Below, in pieces: positions 17,159 through 26,244 of a stretch of DNA of 64,000 nt (positions are counted from its first letter, which is position 1; each line of letters opens with the position of its first letter). A program made the position numbers and the translations under genes. Source of the stretch: Aquibacillus rhizosphaerae (GTDB lineage: Bacteria > Bacillota > Bacilli > Bacillales > Amphibacillaceae). The stretch covers positions 1-64,000 of the forward strand of contig NZ_JASTZU010000018.1 in the NCBI RefSeq assembly GCF_030282825.1. The letters are read 5' to 3'. Under the pieces are notes generated by a model. That model saw only the letters and a program-made list of their open reading frames with translations, had not been told where the DNA came from and searched no databases.

Positions 17159-18286
17159 ATGTTTGTGACGCCGAATTTTTATTATAGAAGCAATAATAAC
17201 AATAATGATAAGGGCGTGTCTTCACCCAGCTATTATACTAATACATATAAACTTTCAAAGCTACCAGAGGAGACTCTTGATTGGATTGAGGATAATGGTT
17301 TTGATTTAATCACAATATGTGATTCAATGGGGAAAATTATATATATATCGCAATCTGTAAAAAAAATACTAGGATATGAACCAGAACTTTTAATTGGCAA
17401 ATTCATAAAAGAGTATGTTGCTCCAAATGAATATAAAATAATTGTTTCTAAAATTGAGAAGTATAGAAATTATTCGCAAAAATTCACCCTAAGTATAAGA
17501 GATTACATTGGGAAGTATATTTGGGTTGAAACGGCAATGAAAAAAATAGAAAATAACGATGACAAAGATATATTTATATTACTAACAAAAGATATAACCG
17601 ATAAAAAAGAAGCAGAAGAGATGTTGATTCGTTCAGAAAAAATGTCAGTAGCTGGACAACTTGCAGCTGGTGTCGCTCATGAAATTAGAAATCCACTTAC
17701 GTCATTAAAAGGTTTTATACAACTGCTTCAATCAGGCATTAAAAGAAAAGATGAATATTACAAAATAATGATAGATGAGATTGACAAAATTGATACAATA
17801 ACATCAGAACTATTATTCATATCAAAGCCTATGACGGATGAAAAGAAATTAGAAAAACTTTCTATCATGTTAAATGATGTAATTACTTTGTTACGTTCAC
17901 AAGCTAAATTGTTTAATATTGAAATATCACTTTGTATGGATCAAGATCAGTTAATATATTGTGACCGGACTCAAATTAAGCAAGTATTAATTAATTTATT
18001 GAAAAATGCAATAGAAGAAATGAAAGACGGAGGAACAATTGAAGTAGTTCTCACTAATAATGAAGATTATTGTTCCATTTCCATTATTGATGAAGGACCA
18101 GGAATTCCGGAACATATTTTACATAAATTAAAAGAGCCTTTCTTTACCACTAAAAAAGATGGAACAGGGTTAGGTTTAATGATCTCCTATAAAATAATAG
18201 AAAATCACCAAGGAAACATAGAGATTCATCAAAACGAAGATAAAGGCAGTACTTTCAAAATTAATTTGCCGGTTTACTCCACATGA
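17159..18286 (+). CDS. PAS-containing histidine kinase, sporulation-kinase type
   Basis: A 375-residue soluble kinase. A single PAS domain (about 40-150) is followed by HisKA with the phospho-acceptor His174 in GVAHEIRNPLTS. The ATPase domain has Asn283 (INLLKNAIEE), DEGPGIP (about 311-317), FFTTK and GTGLGL (about 335-340). No membrane segment is seen. The HEIRNPLTSLKGFIQLL box is typical of Bacillus KinA/KinE kinases that feed the Spo0F-Spo0A phosphorelay. No response regulator is adjacent. The ATG lies only 3 nt after GGGGG; a GTG six bases later (17165) is possible. A 13-bp inverted repeat lies upstream. Confidence 0.82.
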   Translation: MFVTPNFYYRSNNNNNDKGVSSPSYYTNTYKLSKLPEETLDWIEDNGFDLITICDSMGKIIYISQSVKKILGYEPELLIGKFIKEYVAPNEYKIIVSKIEKYRNYSQKFTLSIRDYIGKYIWVETAMKKIENNDDKDIFILLTKDITDKKEAEEMLIRSEKMSVAGQLAAGVAHEIRNPLTSLKGFIQLLQSGIKRKDEYYKIMIDEIDKIDTITSELLFISKPMTDEKKLEKLSIMLNDVITLLRSQAKLFNIEISLCMDQDQLIYCDRTQIKQVLINLLKNAIEEMKDGGTIEVVLTNNEDYCSISIIDEGPGIPEHILHKLKEPFFTTKKDGTGLGLMISYKIIENHQGNIEIHQNEDKGSTFKINLPVYST

Positions 18287-18326
18287 TAGAAGTACCTCTA
18301 AAAATAGAGGTACTTCTATTTATTTT
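18287..18326. terminator. Bidirectional terminator between the kinase and sspP
   Basis: TAGAAGTACCTCTA pairs perfectly with TAGAGGTACTTCTA around AAAA and is followed by TTTATTTT. It starts immediately after the kinase stop and ends one base before the sspP stop on the other strand. Confidence 0.88.
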
Positions 18327-18440
18327 CTACATATCGTGGGAAGCGCCTTTCTTCTGTCTGCTGTGTTTTCTATTTTTAACCTTTTTTGAACCACTCAGGG
18401 GTTCATTTGGTTGTTGTTTTTGGTTGTTTTTCTTTGTCAT
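18327..18440 (-). CDS. sspP: Small acid-soluble spore protein P
   Basis: A 37-codon reverse-strand gene. It encodes a basic, Lys/Gln/Asn-rich N-terminus followed by EPLSGSKKVKNRKHSRQK and the C-terminal ASHDM. The block EPLSGSKKVKNR and the SHDM ending are the hallmark of SspP, a minor small acid-soluble protein of the spore core. The ATG lies 6 nt after GAGGAGG. In B. subtilis sspO-sspP lies between yneK and citB; here sspP keeps that place without an sspO upstream. It is shorter than B. subtilis SspP (48 residues). Forespore (sigma-G) expression is expected, but no clear promoter was recognised. Confidence 0.88.
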   Translation of the reverse strand: MTKKNNQKQQPNEPLSGSKKVKNRKHSRQKKGASHDM

Positions 18441-18550
18441 TTTTTCAACCTCCTCAATCTTTATTTTTAGATAGAACTTACTGTTTTATACATAATGAAT
18501 TGTCAATGAAAGCTTGAGTAAACTAGTTACTGTGAAAGGAGGTAAAAAAG

Positions 18551-18748
18551 ATGGACGATCAAGTGAATAAGTTTGTACTACAAACTATCAACGAAGACGA
18601 ATATGGAGCAGAATTAGCTCACTTAACTGATGAAATTAACGAGGTATATCTACAAGTTAATCATGCATTGCAAGTCGCTGATAAGCGTGAAGTCAATCAA
18701 CTTGGGGATTATAAAGAAAAATTAAATCAAATAAAAAAACAACTATAG
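18551..18748 (+). CDS. Small acidic helical protein, unknown function
   Basis: A 65-residue protein, rich in Asp, Glu and Gln, predicted to be alpha-helical (EYGAELAHLTDEINEVYLQVNHALQVADKREVNQLGDYKEKL). No membrane segment, cysteine or catalytic motif is visible. It starts with ATG 7 nt after a consensus AAAGGAGGT and is followed by its own terminator, so it is a real gene. It stands alone between sspP and the aconitase gene. The family is not recognised with confidence; a small regulatory or spore-related role is possible but unsupported. Confidence 0.72.
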   Translation: MDDQVNKFVLQTINEDEYGAELAHLTDEINEVYLQVNHALQVADKREVNQLGDYKEKLNQIKKQL

Positions 18749-18767
18749 AATTGAGATATTACAAAGT

Positions 18768-18802
18768 AATCAGCCCTCTTTATTAAAAGTGGGCTGATTT
18801 TG
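18768..18802 (+). terminator. Terminator after the small acidic gene
   Basis: AATCAGCCC pairs with GGGCTGATT (the arms are separated by TCTTTATTAAAAGT) and is followed by TT. Confidence 0.75.
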
Positions 18803-18853
18803 GTGAATTTTCTGGCTAATCATTTTACTTATAAACCGATTTCATTTAAAATA

Positions 18854-18870
18854 ATATAGGTGCCTTATAT
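18854..18870. promoter_or_regulatory. Dyad upstream of citB, possible CcpC-type operator
   Basis: ATATA-N7-TATAT forms a symmetric element about 75 nt before the aconitase start. In B. subtilis, CcpC represses citB through an ATAA-N7-TTAT dyad. The match here is only approximate, so the regulator is a guess. Confidence 0.3.
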
Positions 18871-18943
18871 AAAATAATGGCAAGATTTAAGGGAATGGAG
18901 AGATCGGACTAACGATCTGAATTTACAGAAGGGGGTAACGATA

Positions 18944-21652
18944 ATGACAACAAATGACGCTTTCAAAGCACACAAACAGTTCGAATTAAATGGAAAAAAG
19001 TATAATTACTACAATTTAAAGGCATTAGAAGATGCTGGTCTTGGAGAAATTTCTCGTCTACCATTTTCCATCCGTATTTTGCTGGAATCGCTTGTAAGAC
19101 AACATGATGGACATGTTATTAAAGATGAGCACGTAAAAAGTCTTGTAAAGTGGGGGCAGACAGAAGGAAATGATGTACCATTTAAACCTTCTCGAGTAAT
19201 TTTGCAAGATTTTACAGGGGTTCCTGCAGTAGTTGACCTTGCATCTTTACGAAAAGCAATGGTTGATATGGGTGGAGAACCGAATAAAATAAACCCCGAA
19301 GTGCCTGTTGATTTAGTTATTGATCACTCCGTACAAGTAGATCAATACGGTACAATGGACGCACTTAAAGCAAATATGGAGTTAGAGTTCGAGCGAAATA
19401 TGGAACGATATGAATTTTTACATTGGGCACAAAAGGCATTTGATAACTATCGTGCAGTTCCGCCTGCAACAGGAATTGTTCACCAAGTTAATTTAGAATA
19501 TATTGCAAATGTAGTTCATTCTATTGAAAATGATCAAGGTGAATACAATGCATTTCCGGATACGTTAGTAGGTACTGATTCACATACAACCATGATCAAT
19601 GGTTTGGGTGTATTAGGATGGGGTGTTGGTGGTATTGAAGCGGAAGCAGGTATGCTAGGGCAACCTTCTTATTTACCTGCACCAGAAGTGATTGGTGTTA
19701 AATTTACTGGCAGTTTTCCAGAGGGAACAACAGCCACCGACCTTGCACTTAAAGTAACACAAGTATTACGTGAAAGAAAAGTTGTTGGGAAGTTCGTTGA
19801 ATATTTTGGTCCTGGTTTAAAAGATATGCCACTTGCAGATCGTGCTACAATTTCTAATATGGCTCCGGAATATGGTGCTACTTGTGGTTTCTTCCCTGTT
19901 GATCAAGAAGCACTCAACTATTTACGCTTAACTGGTAGAAGTGAGGAACATATTGAATTAGTTGAAAAATACTGTAAAGAAAATAATCTTTGGTATTCCC
20001 CAGATGTAGTTGACCCAGAGTTCACTGAACTAGTCGAAATAAACTTATCTGAACTGGAACCGAATTTGTCTGGACCAAAACGTCCACAGGATTTAATTCC
20101 TCTTTCTCAGATGAAAAAATCCTTTAATAAAGCTATCACGGCTCCGGCTGGTAACCAAGGATTTGGACTTGATAAAGATCAATTTGATAAAGAAGTAACA
20201 ATAGAGCACCCAAGTGGTAAATCATCTGTAATGAAAACCGGTGCTGTAGCTATTGCAGCAATAACTTCATGTACAAACACGTCGAATCCTTATGTAATGC
20301 TTGGAGCAGGTCTTCTTGCTAAAAAAGCAGTTGAAAAAGGATTAGAAGTTCCAGCGTATGTTAAAACTTCCTTAGCCCCAGGTTCTAAAGTGGTAACAAG
20401 ATACTTAGAAGACGCTGGTTTGATGCCGTACTTAAACGATTTAGGATTTAACTTGGTTGGATATGGTTGTACAACTTGTATTGGAAACTCGGGACCATTG
20501 TCGGAAGAAATCGAAGAAGCTATTGCGAATAACGATTTAACTGTTTCTTCTGTTTTATCCGGTAACCGTAACTTTGAAGGGCGGATTCATCCGTTAGTCA
20601 AAGCTAATTATCTTGCATCACCACCAATAGTTGTCGCATACGCATTAGCAGGAAGTGTTGATGTAGATTTAAACAATGAACCTCTTGGAAAAGATAAGGA
20701 TGGAAAAGATGTTTATTTTAGTGATATTTGGCCTTCGATGCAAGAAGTTAGAGATGAAGTAGCAAAAGTAGTTACTCCTGATATTTTCCGTAAAGAATAT
20801 GAAGAAGTATTCGATTCTAACGAAGAATGGAATAATATTAATACTACTGACGAACCTTTATACCAATGGGATAAGGATTCTACCTATATCCAAAACCCTC
20901 CATTCTTTGAAGGACTGTCAAAAGATCCAGGTAAAGTAGAAGTGCTTTCTGGCTTACGTGCAGTTGGTAAATTTGGTGATTCAGTAACAACTGATCATAT
21001 TTCTCCAGCTGGAGCGATCGCAAAGGATATGCCAGCAGGAAAATACTTGCAAGAAAAAGGTGTATCACCTAGAAACTTCAATTCATATGGGTCTAGACGG
21101 GGTAACCACGAAGTAATGATGCGTGGTACATTCGCCAATATTCGTATTAAAAATTTACTTGCTCCTGACACTGAAGGTGGTTATACAACATACTGGCCAA
21201 CAGAAGAAGTAATGCCAATTTATGATGCAGCAATGAAGTATCAAGAAGATGGTACAGGATTATTAGTAATGGCCGGCAAAGATTATGGTATGGGAAGTTC
21301 TCGTGATTGGGCTGCTAAAGGTACAAAACTATTAGGTATCAAAACGGTAATTGCAGAGAGTTTTGAACGTATCCACCGTTCTAACCTTGTTATGATGGGG
21401 ATCCTTCCACTACAATTTAAAGATGGTGAAAGCGCAGAATCGCTTGGTTTCACTGGCAGAGAAACTTTTAATGTGGAAATTGACGAAACCGTTAAACCAC
21501 ATGATGTGATAAAAGTTACCGCTACAGATGAAGAAGGTAATAAAAAAGAATTTGAAGCAATTGCACGATTCGATAGTGATGTAGAAATCGATTATTACCG
21601 CCATGGTGGTATTCTGCAAATGGTGTTACGTAATAAAATGGCAGTAAAATAA
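18944..21652 (+). CDS. citB: Aconitate hydratase (aconitase A)
   Basis: A 902-residue aconitase of the AcnA/IRP type that interconverts citrate and isocitrate in the TCA cycle. The [4Fe-4S] ligands lie in [10 protein letters not shown] and [11 protein letters not shown]. Domain 4 carries [16 protein letters not shown] with the catalytic serine, after a linker. Substrate residues include DHISPAGAI. The length equals B. subtilis CitB (about 909), which also binds mRNA when its cluster is lost. The ATG follows GAAGGGGG. It is monocistronic with a strong terminator. Confidence 0.97.
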   Translation: MTTNDAFKAHKQFELNGKKYNYYNLKALEDAGLGEISRLPFSIRILLESLVRQHDGHVIKDEHVKSLVKWGQTEGNDVPFKPSRVILQDFTGVPAVVDLASLRKAMVDMGGEPNKINPEVPVDLVIDHSVQVDQYGTMDALKANMELEFERNMERYEFLHWAQKAFDNYRAVPPATGIVHQVNLEYIANVVHSIENDQGEYNAFPDTLVGTDSHTTMINGLGVLGWGVGGIEAEAGMLGQPSYLPAPEVIGVKFTGSFPEGTTATDLALKVTQVLRERKVVGKFVEYFGPGLKDMPLADRATISNMAPEYGATCGFFPVDQEALNYLRLTGRSEEHIELVEKYCKENNLWYSPDVVDPEFTELVEINLSELEPNLSGPKRPQDLIPLSQMKKSFNKAITAPAGNQGFGLDKDQFDKEVTIEHPSGKSSVMKTGAVAIAAITSCTNTSNPYVMLGAGLLAKKAVEKGLEVPAYVKTSLAPGSKVVTRYLEDAGLMPYLNDLGFNLVGYGCTTCIGNSGPLSEEIEEAIANNDLTVSSVLSGNRNFEGRIHPLVKANYLASPPIVVAYALAGSVDVDLNNEPLGKDKDGKDVYFSDIWPSMQEVRDEVAKVVTPDIFRKEYEEVFDSNEEWNNINTTDEPLYQWDKDSTYIQNPPFFEGLSKDPGKVEVLSGLRAVGKFGDSVTTDHISPAGAIAKDMPAGKYLQEKGVSPRNFNSYGSRRGNHEVMMRGTFANIRIKNLLAPDTEGGYTTYWPTEEVMPIYDAAMKYQEDGTGLLVMAGKDYGMGSSRDWAAKGTKLLGIKTVIAESFERIHRSNLVMMGILPLQFKDGESAESLGFTGRETFNVEIDETVKPHDVIKVTATDEEGNKKEFEAIARFDSDVEIDYYRHGGILQMVLRNKMAVK

Positions 21653-21661
21653 ATCAAATAC

Positions 21662-21696
21662 AAAAAGGCAGCTTGCTAATCAAGCTGCCTTTTTGT
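21662..21696 (+). terminator. Terminator after citB
   Basis: AAAAAGGCAGCTTG pairs with CAAGCTGCCTTTTT around CTAAT. Confidence 0.94.
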
Positions 21697-21774
21697 ATGA
21701 TTTAGTTATATACAGTAATATTTATAGTGTAAATGGAAAAACTACAAAGACTAGCTAAATAAGGAAGTGTAAGA

Positions 21775-22380
21775 TTGTTTAAAAAAATAGTGGCTGGAAC
21801 ATGTTTTATAGGTTTAATAGTAATCTTAATTTTAAATATAACTAACTACAATGAAAGCCAAAACCAGGAAGAAAAAAGTAATGTAATCGAAGTGACTGGA
21901 GACTCCTCTGTCAAAGGTACAACAATAATCTCTCCAGATAAACCTAATGGAATCGATATTGGAGAAACGGCTCCAGATTTTACTTTGCTGACGATTGATG
22001 GAAAAGAGGTATCATTATCTGATTTTCGTGGAAAAAAAGTATTTTTGAATTTTTGGGCTACTTGGTGTGGTCCTTGTAAAATAGAAATGCCAGAAATGCA
22101 AAAGATACAAGAGAACTATGAGGATGAAGTTGAGATTATTGCAGTTAATGCAACAGGGGATGCTAATGAGACTGTTGATGCGGTCGAAAAATTTTTAAGT
22201 CAGGGTAACTTTTCGTTTACGGTGCTATTAGATCCTAAATCAGAAGTAACAGATGCTTATAAATTAATTGGAATTCCTACTACTTACTTCATAGGTACCG
22301 ATGGAGAAATACAGTCGGAGAAGGTTATCGGGCCAATGACATATGAATTAATGGAAGAGAAGATAGATGAACTAAACTAA
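21775..22380 (+). CDS. yneN: YneN, membrane-anchored thioredoxin-like protein (TlpA/ResA type)
   Basis: A 201-residue thiol-disulfide oxidoreductase. A short N-terminal hydrophobic segment (about 5-22) anchors it, so the thioredoxin fold faces outside. The active site is WCGPC (Cys98, Cys101) within FLNFWATWCGPCK, and the cis-proline is in GIPTTYFI. ETAPDFTL...GKEVSLSDFRGK is the classical TlpA/ResA start. It probably reduces exported thiol proteins with electrons from CcdA (14580). The TTG start lies 5 nt after AAGGAAGTG. Its position after citB matches B. subtilis yneN. Confidence 0.9.
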   Translation: MFKKIVAGTCFIGLIVILILNITNYNESQNQEEKSNVIEVTGDSSVKGTTIISPDKPNGIDIGETAPDFTLLTIDGKEVSLSDFRGKKVFLNFWATWCGPCKIEMPEMQKIQENYEDEVEIIAVNATGDANETVDAVEKFLSQGNFSFTVLLDPKSEVTDAYKLIGIPTTYFIGTDGEIQSEKVIGPMTYELMEEKIDELN

Positions 22381-22441
22381 TGTTATATTTTTCAGAAAAA
22401 TGGTAATCCTTTTATTATAAATAGAAAAGGAGAGGATTACT

Positions 22442-22582
22442 ATTTCTTTAAGAAAAAAGAAAACATTTGAAGATTTAGTTCAAGAAAATAAAAATGAAAT
22501 GATGAAAGATGATTTATTTTTAGAAAGAATTGAAGAAAAAATTGAAAAAAGATTGCATGATTCTTTTAAAAGAGATGCTTAG
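22442..22582 (+). CDS. FbpB-like small basic protein with apparent ATT start
   Basis: A 46-codon reading frame encoding SLRKKKTFEDLVQENKN followed by an acidic-basic helix with ERIEEKIEKR. This is the pattern of FbpB-family small basic proteins (PF13040), which in B. subtilis are Fur-controlled and act with the FsrA sRNA in iron sparing. AAAGGAGAGG ends 6 nt before an ATT codon. No ATG, GTG or TTG occurs in frame between the upstream stop (TAA at 22418) and the middle of the gene. The first codon therefore appears to be ATT. A terminator follows the stop at once. No Fur box was recognised nearby. Confidence 0.65.
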   Translation: MSLRKKKTFEDLVQENKNEMMKDDLFLERIEEKIEKRLHDSFKRDA

Positions 22583-22583
22583 G

Positions 22584-22610
22584 AAATGACCTTTTGGGGT
22601 CATTTTTTTG
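22584..22610 (+). terminator. Terminator after the FbpB-like gene
   Basis: AAATGACC pairs with GGTCATTT around TTTTGG and is followed by a T run. Confidence 0.87.
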
Positions 22611-22651
22611 TTACAAGGAAAAAACTGTTATTTAGTACATAGCTAAGTTTT

Positions 22652-22681
22652 GAATAGGTCATAAACAAGAGACAGATAATA
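22652..22681 (+). promoter_or_regulatory. Candidate sigma-G promoter of sspN-tlp
   Basis: GAATA, an 18-nt spacer and GATAATA fit the forespore sigma-G consensus (GNATR, N18, CATNNTA) except for the first base of the -10. It lies 34 nt before sspN, an expected sigma-G target. Confidence 0.5.
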
Positions 22682-22715
22682 AAAACGATATCCAATGAAA
22701 GGGGTAGATGAAATA

Positions 22716-22859
22716 ATGGGAAACCCTAAAAAGGATTCAAAACATTTCAGACCGAGACACTTAGGCATGCAGTCTTTAGAGGCTAGTGGAAATAAAGGTA
22801 AACAGATGCAAATGAAAGGCAACAAACAGCCTGATCTCATACAAACTAAGGGAAAGTAG
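22716..22859 (+). CDS. sspN: Small acid-soluble spore protein N
   Basis: A 47-residue basic protein with [17 protein letters not shown] at the start, an [11 protein letters not shown] middle and the ending LIQTKGK. It matches SspN of Bacillus spores, including the SHLG-like motif near residue 17 and the QTKG end. The ATG follows AAGGGG. It is directly followed by tlp (11-nt gap), forming the conserved sspN-tlp operon of forespore-expressed genes. The product is a minor core protein. Confidence 0.88.
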   Translation: MGNPKKDSKHFRPRHLGMQSLEASGNKGKQMQMKGNKQPDLIQTKGK

Positions 22860-22870
22860 GAGGAAGGTAT

Positions 22871-23104
22871 ATGAGCAAGCATGATACTCAACCAAATCCA
22901 GATAATAGAGAAGATAATGTTGAAAAACTTCAGCATATGGTTCAAGACACAATTCAAAACATTGAAGCGGCTCATGAGACAATGAAGTTTGCTTCCGGTG
23001 ATGAGAAAGAACAAATAAAAGAAAAGAACAAAAGAAGAGAAGAGTCAATACAGGCGATGCGAACAGAAATCAAAGATGAATACCATGATCAACAAAATCA
23101 ATAA
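22871..23104 (+). CDS. tlp: Small acid-soluble spore protein Tlp
   Basis: A 77-residue charged helical protein matching Tlp (thioredoxin-like protein, a minor spore-core component). The conserved part is QPNPDNREDNVEKLQHMVQ followed by DTIQNIEAAHETMKFASGDE and KEKNKRREESI. Despite its name it has no CxxC redox site. The ATG follows AGGAGG. It is the second gene of the sspN-tlp operon and ends at a strong terminator. Confidence 0.93.
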   Translation: MSKHDTQPNPDNREDNVEKLQHMVQDTIQNIEAAHETMKFASGDEKEQIKEKNKRREESIQAMRTEIKDEYHDQQNQ

Positions 23105-23113
23105 ATAAAAAAT

Positions 23114-23147
23114 AAGAGCCCTCTTCATGTGCATGGAGAGGGCTCTT
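23114..23147 (+). terminator. Terminator after tlp
   Basis: AAGAGCCCTCTTCATG pairs with CATGGAGAGGGCTCTT, with one mismatch, around TG. Confidence 0.9.
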
Positions 23148-23224
23148 TAGGTGTTTAATGCAAGTTAATCAAAAATTATTCAACGTTGTGATAAACTAGA
23201 GAAGCGTAGAAAGGAGCGGTGAAC

Positions 23225-25504
23225 ATGGATAAGAATAGAAATATTGCTGAATTAGAACAAGAAATAATAAATTGGGATACGATTGAATCATTACCGCCTT
23301 TTAATGAAGTAGAGGTTCTGCGTTTTTTAGATACTTATCATGATAAAATTAAAAATAAAACCTTGGCTAGTTTATATAGTATGCTTTCTTTTTATCGCTT
23401 AAAAAGGAATTTTAGTGATGATCAAATTACAGAAGTTTTGTTAGAGAAAGCAAAAAAATACGATGAAACTCAATCTGCCTTCATCGAGATTATAAACTTT
23501 AAATCCTACTTTAATTTTTACTCATCGTTAGAACAGGTCAATTTTGAAAACTGGTCGATACGTGAAACAGATTTTGGATCAGTTAAAATTAAAAAGGCAA
23601 AAGAGTGGAAAGACGAAGTTGAAAATTTAATTAATGATAAAGAAAAAGAAATGAATAGTCATAATCGATTGAGTGAAATTTATAATGAAATCATTGATGA
23701 ATTAAATAATTTAAAGGAGACTTTAGAGAGTTCGATTGAATTGTTAGAAAGTAGAAGAGCAGTCGTACCTATGCAAGAGCTAAATGATTATATTAAAAAA
23801 CTAATTAAACTTCGCATTGATTTTCATGAACAATTTCCGGATATATTTAAAACATCGATTTACAAGAATCCTTTAGAAGAATTAGATCAAATGGTGGGTT
23901 TAGAAGATGTTAAGCAATATATTCATCAATACTATCACTATTTGAAATATCAAAAAGAAAGAAAAGATCTTGGGTTTCAAATGGTTGATGAACCAGGTCT
24001 TCACATGATTATAACGGGTAATCCAGGTACAGGAAAAACTACAATTGCGCGACTACTGGCTGCGATATATTACGAATTGGGACTGCTTGAAACAAATAAT
24101 TTAATCGAAGTAAATCGTTCTCACTTAGTAGGTTCTTATGTTGGTCAAAGTGAAGAAAATACTGTTGGTTTTGTTAAGCAATCACTTGGTGGAATTCTTT
24201 TTATTGATGAAGCTTATAGCTTAAAAAGAGAAGGACAAAGTGGTAATGATTATGGTCAAGCAGTAATAGATACACTCGTATCCAGCATGACAAGTAAAGA
24301 ATATGCAAACAGGTTTGCGTTAATATTAGCTGGTTATCCAGAAGAAATGCGACAATTCTTATGGTCAAATCCAGGATTAAGAAGTCGTTTTCCAGAACAA
24401 AATCATATTGTCTTGCCGAATTTTAAAATGAAAGAATTATTAAAAATTGCAGAAGACACAGCTTTAAGCAATGATTATTTTTTTACAGAAGAAGCATTAA
24501 ACCGTTTTGAAAGTGTTATCGAAAAATCACGTGTGGACGATTCTTTTGGAAATGCCAGAACGGTTAGAGATCTTGTATTAAAAGCTATATTTAAGAAAGG
24601 TGCATCAAAGCCTCCGGACTCTACAGAAAATTGGATTGAACATATGCGAATTGCTAGTTCCGATTTGGATATTATGGATGACAATAGCTCAGAAGATCAG
24701 CCTATGCAGAGATTAGAGCAATTGGTTGGTCTAAACAATGTGAAACAAGAAGTCAAAAAACTATCTTCTTTTGTCCGCGTCCAGCAAAAAAGAAAAAAAC
24801 AAGGGTTTCCCCCGGTGCCGATTCAGTTACACGCTGTATTTTCAGGTAATCCAGGTACAGGAAAAACAACGGTAGCTAAGATCTATTCACAAATTTTAAA
24901 GGAATGTGGATTGCTAAAAAGAGGTCACTTTGTATTAGCCTCTAGAAGTGATTTAGTGGCTGGTTTTGTTGGTCAAACTGCAATTAAAACGAAACAGAAA
25001 GTTCGTGAAGCACTAGGTGGAGTCTTGTTTATAGATGAAGCTTATTCTTTATTTAGAGGTGAAAAGGATTTTGGTAAAGAAGCAATTGATACGCTTGTAG
25101 ATGAAATGACTAAACATAACGAAAATTTAGTCGTTATACTAGCCGGATATAAAAATGAGATGGAGCGATTTATATCAAGTAATCCTGGATTACAGTCAAG
25201 ATTTAAAAAATACTTTGATTTTAAAGATTATAATGAAGTTGAGCTTTTACACATTACGAAAGTGCATATAAACAGCTATCAATATGATATAGACAATGAT
25301 GTGGAAGCTTTTTTAAAGAATAAATTTAAAGAAAATAAGATAGAAGGAAATGCTAGATTTATTGTTAACCTAATTGATGAAGCAATTCAATTTCAAGCGT
25401 TACGAATGGTAGATATAGATACGAAAAACTCTGAACTATACGAAAAATTGAAAAAAGAGGATTTTCAAAATGCCTGGTTAACGATTAGGGGGAAGAACGA
25501 TTGA
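23225..25504 (+). CDS. Double-AAA CbxX/SpoVK-type ATPase
   Basis: A 759-residue protein. The first 215 residues are charged and helical, with coiled-coil character. Two complete AAA+ modules of the CbxX/SpoVK type follow. Walker A GNPGTGKT occurs at 265-272 and 541-548, each followed by LFIDEAYSL, an arginine-finger segment (NPGLRSRF, NPGLQSRF) and a sensor-2 NAR. Both modules look active. The ATG at 23225 lies 8 nt after AAAGGAG and is preferred over the GTG at 23219. The stop overlaps the yneP start by 4 nt, so translation is coupled. It is inserted between tlp and yneP relative to B. subtilis. The function is unknown; a sporulation role like that of SpoVK is inference. Confidence 0.88.
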   Translation: MDKNRNIAELEQEIINWDTIESLPPFNEVEVLRFLDTYHDKIKNKTLASLYSMLSFYRLKRNFSDDQITEVLLEKAKKYDETQSAFIEIINFKSYFNFYSSLEQVNFENWSIRETDFGSVKIKKAKEWKDEVENLINDKEKEMNSHNRLSEIYNEIIDELNNLKETLESSIELLESRRAVVPMQELNDYIKKLIKLRIDFHEQFPDIFKTSIYKNPLEELDQMVGLEDVKQYIHQYYHYLKYQKERKDLGFQMVDEPGLHMIITGNPGTGKTTIARLLAAIYYELGLLETNNLIEVNRSHLVGSYVGQSEENTVGFVKQSLGGILFIDEAYSLKREGQSGNDYGQAVIDTLVSSMTSKEYANRFALILAGYPEEMRQFLWSNPGLRSRFPEQNHIVLPNFKMKELLKIAEDTALSNDYFFTEEALNRFESVIEKSRVDDSFGNARTVRDLVLKAIFKKGASKPPDSTENWIEHMRIASSDLDIMDDNSSEDQPMQRLEQLVGLNNVKQEVKKLSSFVRVQQKRKKQGFPPVPIQLHAVFSGNPGTGKTTVAKIYSQILKECGLLKRGHFVLASRSDLVAGFVGQTAIKTKQKVREALGGVLFIDEAYSLFRGEKDFGKEAIDTLVDEMTKHNENLVVILAGYKNEMERFISSNPGLQSRFKKYFDFKDYNEVELLHITKVHINSYQYDIDNDVEAFLKNKFKENKIEGNARFIVNLIDEAIQFQALRMVDIDTKNSELYEKLKKEDFQNAWLTIRGKND

Positions 25505-25923
25505 AAAAAATAAAAACAAAGATAAAAGTGAGATATCAAGAAACTGACCAAATGGGTGTTGTATATCACGCTAATTATTTGGTTTGGTTTGAGATAGGGC
25601 GGACTGAATTTATTGAATCATTAGGCTTTCAGTATCATGATATGGAGAAAGACGGTATTGTTTCTCCGGTAGTAGATGCACATGTGTATTTTAAACAACC
25701 GATTAGATATGGACAGGATGCTTTTGTAGAGACGTGGATAGAAGAATACGATGGCCTGCGAACTACCTACGGATATCAAATAACAGATGAAGCGGGAAAT
25801 ATAGCGGTGAGAGGTACTACGAAGCATGTCATTGTAAAAAAGGATAGTTTTCGTCCTGTTTCTTTAAGAAAAAAGTTTCCTGAATGGCACAAGGCATATA
25901 CACAAGCACTGGGTGAGGGATAA
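25501..25923 (+). CDS. yneP: YneP, acyl-CoA thioesterase of the 4HBT hot-dog family
   Basis: A 140-residue hot-dog fold thioesterase. The catalytic aspartate region VRYQETDQMGVVYHANYLVWFE (Asp16) and the helix GRTEFIESLG are typical of the 4-hydroxybenzoyl-CoA thioesterase (YbgC-like) group. It should hydrolyse short or medium acyl-CoA; the true substrate is unknown. The TTG start overlaps the stop of the double-AAA gene. yneQ starts one base after its stop, as in B. subtilis yneP-yneQ. Confidence 0.9.
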   Translation: MKKIKTKIKVRYQETDQMGVVYHANYLVWFEIGRTEFIESLGFQYHDMEKDGIVSPVVDAHVYFKQPIRYGQDAFVETWIEEYDGLRTTYGYQITDEAGNIAVRGTTKHVIVKKDSFRPVSLRKKFPEWHKAYTQALGEG

Positions 25924-25924
25924 T

Positions 25925-26224
25925 ATGGCTTTTGGTGTAAAGAGAAAAGAGTTAATTGAGTGGAAACATCAAGTACAACAAGGGAATATTTCTTTTTTAA
26001 CTCATTATTGGATAGATCCAAGGTTTCCGGGGTGTAATACAGTTACTAAAGTTGGCTGCACAAATATAGATAAGTTAATAAAGTGGGGTTCACAATATGA
26101 TTTACAGCCGAATTGGATTCATCATGACCCTTGCTTTCCTCATTATGATTTATTTGGAGAGATGCAAAAAGTGGTTTTAACTCAAGAAAAACAATGGAAT
26201 CAGATAAAAAGGTTTAACATTTGA
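25925..26224 (+). CDS. yneQ: YneQ, conserved hypothetical protein
   Basis: A 99-residue protein of unknown function, conserved in Bacillaceae. It begins MAFGVKRKELIEWK, carries FLTHYWIDPRFPGCNTVTKVGC with two cysteines, and has WIHHDPCFPHYDLFGE near the end. The conserved His and Cys residues suggest metal binding, which is inference. The ATG at 25925 lies just after GAGGGAT and is preferred over the in-frame ATG at 25913 inside yneP. It is the last gene of the unit; a terminator follows. Confidence 0.88.
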   Translation: MAFGVKRKELIEWKHQVQQGNISFLTHYWIDPRFPGCNTVTKVGCTNIDKLIKWGSQYDLQPNWIHHDPCFPHYDLFGEMQKVVLTQEKQWNQIKRFNI

Positions 26225-26244
26225 TTAACTTTATACTGCTAGTA

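Noticed and set aside
18283-18474. 63-residue forward frame
   Set aside because: It is the complement of sspP and the terminator, has no ribosome binding site, and its protein is low-complexity.
22643-23048. Two long reverse frames opposite sspN and tlp
   Set aside because: They are shadows of recognised spore-protein genes and lack start signals.
23225-25504. Type VII secretion ATPase EccA
   Set aside because: EccA has a TPR region and one CbxX-type AAA domain. Here there are two AAA domains and no secretion genes nearby.
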